Origin: an uncultured Oscillospiraceae bacterium
Lineage (GTDB): Bacteria > Bacillota > Clostridia > Oscillospirales > Oscillospiraceae
Direction: 5' to 3'
Assembly (NCBI GenBank): GCA_900763995.1
Contig: CAAFMK010000160.1
Span: 1 to 8,458, forward strand
DNA: 8,458 bases
Position 1 is the first letter of the stretch. Each line of letters opens with the position of its first letter. This document shows, piece after piece, positions 5,231 through 8,458 of this stretch. The translations under genes were made by a program, and so were the position numbers. Below the pieces are notes generated by a model. It made no database searches. It worked only from the letters and a program-made list of their open reading frames with translations, and was not told the origin of the DNA.

Positions 5231-6343
5231 TTACTTGGCAGCCTGAGCAGCCTTGACAGCCTCGATGAGCATGGGGGTGACCTTGAACAGGTCGCCGCAG
5301 ATGCCGTAGTCGGCAATCTCGAAGATGGGGGCGGTGTCGTTCTTGTTCACGGCAATGATGCACTCGGAATCCTGCATACCAGCCTTGTGCTGGATAGCAC
5401 CGGAAATGCCCAGAGCAACATAGATCCGGGGGTGAACGGTCTTACCGGTCTGGCCAACCTGGTGGTCAGCGGACAGCCAGCCGGCGTCGATGGTGGCACG
5501 GGAGCCGCCCACAACACCGTTGAGAACCTCAGCCAGCTCCTCAGCCAGCTTGATACCAGCCTGAACATCCTTGCTGATACCACGGCCCACAGAGACAACG
5601 ACCTCAGCGCCAACCAGGTCAACCAGCTTCTTGGCGGCCTTGACCACCTCAACAACCTGGGTCTCCATGTCGCTCTCGCTCAGGGAGAAGTTGGGCTTGA
5701 TGATCTCGCAGGCATCAGCCTTGGCCTGATCGAACTCGTTCTTCTTCATCACGCCGGGACGGACAGTGGCCATGGCGGGACGGAAACGGGGGCACACGAT
5801 GGTAGCCATCAGGTGGCCGCCGAAGGCAGGACGGGTCATCTTCAGGTTGCGGTCATCCTCAGGGACGTTGTCGATCATGTTGTCGGCCAGAGTGGAGGAG
5901 GAGCGCAGGAACTCCTTGTACTTGGGTACATCGATGTCCAGGTGGGTGCAGTCAGCGCACAGACCGGTGTGCAGACGGGCAGCACAGCGGGGGCCCAGAT
6001 CACGGCCGATGTTGGTAGCACCAATCAGCATGACCTCGGGCTTGTACTCCTCAACCACCTCAGAGATGACCTTGGTGTAGGCATCGGTGGTGTAGGTCTC
6101 CAGCAGGGGGTGGTCGCAGACATAGACACCGTCAGCGCCATAGCCGCCCAGCTCCTTGGCCAGACCCTCAACATTGTGGCCCAGCAGGATGCCGTACAGC
6201 TTCTCACCCAGCTCATCGGCCAGCTTGCGGCCCTCGGAGATCAGCTCGAAGGAGGTGGGCATCATGGTGCCCTGACGCTGCTCACAAAATACCCAAACGC
6301 CGCCCTTGAACTCTTCAATTGCAGCACTGTTGTAGTTAGACAT
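5231..6343 (-). CDS. etfA: Electron transfer flavoprotein, alpha subunit
   Basis: The 370-residue protein has the alpha/beta N-terminal domain with GATNIGRDLGPR (108-119) and TGLCADC (126-132), then the FAD-binding C-terminal domain: GRGI (253-256), GGSRATIDAGW (279-289), HQVGQTGKTVHP (294-305), GISGAIQHKAG (312-322) and APIFEIADYGICGDLFK (338-354). With EtfB it forms the FAD heterodimer that links NADH to butyryl-CoA dehydrogenase. In clostridia the Bcd-EtfAB complex bifurcates electrons, reducing crotonyl-CoA while also reducing ferredoxin, in the cytosol. It is somewhat longer than the Acidaminococcus EtfA I recall (about 338); most of the difference is an insert around residues 136-168, which I also recall from other gut Firmicutes. 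The ATG at 6343 has AAGGGAGAGG (6359-6350) at 6-nt spacing. It is the last gene of the operon, 19 nt after etfB, and is followed by the terminator at 5166-5205. Confidence 0.96.
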   Translation of the reverse strand: MSNYNSAAIEEFKGGVWVFCEQRQGTMMPTSFELISEGRKLADELGEKLYGILLGHNVEGLAKELGGYGADGVYVCDHPLLETYTTDAYTKVISEVVEEYKPEVMLIGATNIGRDLGPRCAARLHTGLCADCTHLDIDVPKYKEFLRSSSTLADNMIDNVPEDDRNLKMTRPAFGGHLMATIVCPRFRPAMATVRPGVMKKNEFDQAKADACEIIKPNFSLSESDMETQVVEVVKAAKKLVDLVGAEVVVSVGRGISKDVQAGIKLAEELAEVLNGVVGGSRATIDAGWLSADHQVGQTGKTVHPRIYVALGISGAIQHKAGMQDSECIIAVNKNDTAPIFEIADYGICGDLFKVTPMLIEAVKAAQAAK

Positions 6344-6362
6344 ATTATACCTCTCCCTTCTA

Positions 6363-7163
6363 TCAGATCAAGTGCTTGGCAGCCAGAAGGCCGGCCAGCT
6401 TGTCGCAGGTAGCCTTGTCAGCGCCCTCCAGCATCATGCCAACACCCTTCTGGGGAGGAGTGAAGGACTTGAAGATGTTGGTGGGGGAGCCCTTCAGGCC
6501 GATGGTGGTAGGATCGATGAGGGGATCGTCCTTCAGAGTGTTGTAGTCAAAGACCTCATAGGGCTTCTCATAGCACTCGAAAATACCGTTGACACTCATA
6601 TAGCGGGGAGCATTCAGCTCCTTGATGCAAGTGATCAGGCAGGGGGTCTGAACCTTGACGGTCATATAGCCGTCCTCCAGCATACGCTTGACGGTCAGAG
6701 TGTTACCCTCCTTGGTGATCTCAGCGGCATAGGACACCTGGGGCAGGTGCAGCTTCTCAGCGATCTGAGGGCCGACCTGAGCGGTGTCGCCGTCGATGGC
6801 CTGACGGCCGCACAGCACAACATCGTCATCCTCCAGGCCCAGCTTGTTGATGGCAGCGGCCAGGATCTGAGAGGTGGCGTAGGTATCGGAGCCGCCGAAC
6901 TCACGGGCGGACACCAGCACGGCGCGGTCAACACCGCGGGCCATAACCTCACGCAGCATACCCTCGGCAGGAGGGGGGCCCATGGAGACGACCACGACCT
7001 CAGCGCCGGTCTGTTCCTTCAGCACCAGAGCGGCCTCAACGGCGTTCAGGTCATCGGGGTTGGTGATGGTGGCCATGGAGGCACGGTTCAGGGTGCCGTC
7101 GGGATTGACAGCCACCTTACCGGAGGTATCGGGAACCTGCTTTACACAAACGATGATTTTCAT
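6363..7163 (-). CDS. etfB: Electron transfer flavoprotein, beta subunit
   Basis: The 266-residue protein starts with the family's KIIVCVKQVPDT (2-13) and contains CGRQAIDGDTAQVGP (118-132), the segment that in bifurcating EtfB proteins surrounds the second FAD and NADH site. DPTTIGLKGSPTNIFKSFTP (217-236) followed by KGVGMML (239-245) is typical of clostridial Bcd-linked EtfB. It pairs with EtfA and, in the electron-bifurcating model, its FAD takes the hydride from NADH and splits the electrons between ferredoxin and the dehydrogenase. It lies between bcd (18-nt gap) and etfA (19-nt gap), with GGAGG at 7173-7177, 9 nt before the ATG. The order bcd-etfB-etfA is the standard clostridial one, so a role with Bcd rather than with another acyl-CoA dehydrogenase or with nitrogen fixation is well supported. 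Bifurcation itself is inferred from homology. Confidence 0.96.
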   Translation of the reverse strand: MKIIVCVKQVPDTSGKVAVNPDGTLNRASMATITNPDDLNAVEAALVLKEQTGAEVVVVSMGPPPAEGMLREVMARGVDRAVLVSAREFGGSDTYATSQILAAAINKLGLEDDDVVLCGRQAIDGDTAQVGPQIAEKLHLPQVSYAAEITKEGNTLTVKRMLEDGYMTVKVQTPCLITCIKELNAPRYMSVNGIFECYEKPYEVFDYNTLKDDPLIDPTTIGLKGSPTNIFKSFTPPQKGVGMMLEGADKATCDKLAGLLAAKHLI

Positions 7164-7181
7164 TTCAATCTGCCTCCTATC

Positions 7182-8324
7182 TTATTTCACGCCCAGGTGG
7201 CTGGAAATGACCATGCGCTGGACCTCAGAAGTACCCTCATAGATCTCAGTGATCTTGGCGTCACGCATCATGCGCTCCACGGGGTACTCACGGGTGTAGC
7301 CATAGCCGCCAAAGAGCTGAACGGCACGGCGGGTCACATCGGAAGCGGCCTCAGCGGCAAAGAGCTTTGCCATAGCGGCATCCATGGAGTAGGGCTCGTG
7401 GTTCTGCTTCTTCATGGCAGCGGCGTACACCAGATACTGGGCAGCCTGCATACGGGTGTGCATATCGGCGAGCTGGAACTGGGTGTTCTGCATCTGGGAC
7501 AGACGCTTCTTGAACTGAACGCGCTCCTGAGTGTACTTGATGGCCTCGTTGACAGCGCCCTCGCCCAGACCCAGAGCCTGAGCAGCGATGCCGATACGGC
7601 CGCCGTCCAGGGTCATCATGGCGATCTTGAAGCCCTTGCCCTCTTTGCCCAGCAGGTTCTCCTTGGGGACGATGCAGTCTTCAAAGATCAGATCACAGGT
7701 GGAGGAGCCGCGGATACCCATCTTCTTCTCGTGCTTACCAACGGAGAAGCCGGGGAAGTCCTTCTCCACGATGAAGGCGGAGATGCCGTGGTTGCCCAGC
7801 TTCTTATCAGTCATAGCAAAGACTACAAAGGTGTCAGCCACGGTGCCGTTGGTGATGAAGCACTTGGTGCCGTTGAGGACATAGTGGTCACCCTCCAGCA
7901 CAGCGGTGGTCTGCTGACCAGAGGCATCGGTACCGGCGTTGGGCTCAGTCAGGCCGAAAGCGCCGATCTTCTTGCCGGACAGCAGGTCGGGCAGATACTT
8001 CATCTTCTGCTCCTCGGTGCCGTGCTCAAAGATGGGGGCGCAGCACAAAGAGGTGTGGGCGGACACAATGACAGCGGTGGTACCGCAGACCTTGGCCAAC
8101 TCCTCAACACACATGGCGTAGGACAGCACATCGCCGCCGGCTCCGCCGTACTGCTTGGGGAAGTAGATACCCATCATACCCAGCTTTGCCATCTTCTCCA
8201 CGGTCTCCATGGGGAAGCGCTCTTCCTCGTCGAGCTCCTCGGCCAAGGGCTTTACCTCAGTCTCGGCGAACTCGCGGTACATCTTGCGGACCATCTCTTG
8301 TTCTTTCGACAGGTGAAAATCCAT
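7182..8324 (-). CDS. bcd: Butyryl-CoA dehydrogenase (short-chain acyl-CoA dehydrogenase)
   Basis: The 380-residue protein has the normal acyl-CoA dehydrogenase length. The N-terminal helical domain (MDFHLSKEQEM) leads to the FAD/substrate motif FGLTEPNAGTDASG (123-136) and FITNG (157-160 region), then GGRIGIAAQALG (241-252) and GGYGYTREYPVERMMRDAKI (339-358). The catalytic base is E363 in EIYEGTSEVQR, the position used by short-chain and butyryl-CoA dehydrogenases. In fermenting clostridia it works in the reductive direction, converting crotonyl-CoA to butyryl-CoA with EtfAB as electron donor, which leads to butyrate. It is the first gene of a three-gene operon visible here, with GGAGG at 8333-8337, 8 nt before the ATG. 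Other acyl-CoA dehydrogenases share this fold, but adjacency to etfBA and the overall clostridial Bcd-like sequence make this the best call. Exact chain-length preference cannot be read from sequence. Confidence 0.94.
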   Translation of the reverse strand: MDFHLSKEQEMVRKMYREFAETEVKPLAEELDEEERFPMETVEKMAKLGMMGIYFPKQYGGAGGDVLSYAMCVEELAKVCGTTAVIVSAHTSLCCAPIFEHGTEEQKMKYLPDLLSGKKIGAFGLTEPNAGTDASGQQTTAVLEGDHYVLNGTKCFITNGTVADTFVVFAMTDKKLGNHGISAFIVEKDFPGFSVGKHEKKMGIRGSSTCDLIFEDCIVPKENLLGKEGKGFKIAMMTLDGGRIGIAAQALGLGEGAVNEAIKYTQERVQFKKRLSQMQNTQFQLADMHTRMQAAQYLVYAAAMKKQNHEPYSMDAAMAKLFAAEAASDVTRRAVQLFGGYGYTREYPVERMMRDAKITEIYEGTSEVQRMVISSHLGVK

Positions 8325-8458
8325 TTTGCAGTCCTCCTACTATAATTTCTGACTTGAATATCGCGGGCGCTCCCACCGGAGTTCACCGGCTGTCCAGACC
8401 ATATCCGGCCCGAAACAAGGAGCAGAACGATACAGAATAATTGCCGAAGTAATCCATG
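8325..8458 (-). other. Region upstream of bcd, no gene recognised
   Basis: Apart from the bcd ribosome binding site (GGAGG, 8333-8337), these 134 bases show no recognisable gene end, strong promoter or terminator. Read on the - strand, two frames are open from the window edge for 24 and about 38 codons, but neither resembles the C-terminus of crotonase, 3-hydroxybutyryl-CoA dehydrogenase or thiolase, the usual upstream partners. The bcd promoter presumably lies here or beyond the window. Confidence 0.4.

Noticed and set aside
5075..6412. A 445-codon open frame on the + strand, antisense to etfA
   Set aside because: Same cause: it mirrors the biased codons of etfA, has no recognisable domain, and runs through the intrinsic terminator of the real operon.
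6372..8345. A 657-codon open frame on the + strand, antisense to bcd and etfB
   Set aside because: Its translation is low-complexity Gly/His/Leu/Val-rich with no family features, while the other strand encodes two unmistakable enzymes. Strong codon bias in the real genes leaves the opposite frame without stops.
8339..8346. TATAGT (- strand) and TATAAT (+ strand) just upstream of bcd as a -10 element
   Set aside because: On the - strand the start point would fall at the ribosome site and no -35 is found at 16-18 nt; on the + strand there is no -35 and no downstream gene.

Overview
The window looks like chromosomal DNA from an anaerobic, spore-forming, butyrate-producing member of the Clostridia. 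The fairly high GC content, the protein flavour and a butyryl-CoA dehydrogenase/Etf operon near dipicolinate synthase genes fit an Oscillospiraceae-type gut bacterium (Flavonifractor, Intestinimonas or Oscillibacter-like). That placement is an inference from gene content, not a match to a named genome.

Layout, left half (+ strand). Positions 1-372 hold the 3' end of a collagen-like Gly-X-Y protein built from four 63-bp tandem repeats, with a short non-collagenous tail. A hairpin terminator (394-426) separates it from a family-2-type glycosyltransferase with a TPR-like C-terminal half (441-1535). The pair resembles the collagen-like spore-surface glycoprotein plus dedicated glycosyltransferase arrangement known from exosporium systems. 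A long inverted repeat (1543-1584) and a good sigma-A promoter (1615-1643) follow, then a split transketolase of N-terminal (1715-2560) and C-terminal (2562-3503) subunits with a 1-nt gap.

Right half (- strand, so read from high to low coordinates). An operon bcd-etfB-etfA (8324 to 5231) encodes butyryl-CoA dehydrogenase and both subunits of its electron-transfer flavoprotein. It ends in a strong intrinsic terminator (5166-5205). Directly downstream, a candidate sigma-K promoter (5137-5165) drives dpaA-dpaB (spoVFA-spoVFB; 5083 to 3594), the two subunits of dipicolinate synthase. Their non-ATG starts (GTG and TTG) are set by clear Shine-Dalgarno sites. dpaB and the transketolase genes converge on a shared hairpin (3541-3578).

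How the genes relate: bcd-etfBA is the energy-conserving last step of crotonyl-CoA to butyryl-CoA reduction. The transketolase serves the non-oxidative pentose phosphate pathway. dpaAB makes the spore-core solute dipicolinic acid in the mother cell. The collagen-like protein and glycosyltransferase probably build a glycosylated surface, possibly of the spore. No mobile elements, CRISPR arrays, rRNA or tRNA genes were seen. The genes are mostly well-known families; the less routine points are the collagen/glycosyltransferase pair, the repeat mosaic, the sporulation promoter and the etfA-dpaA adjacency.
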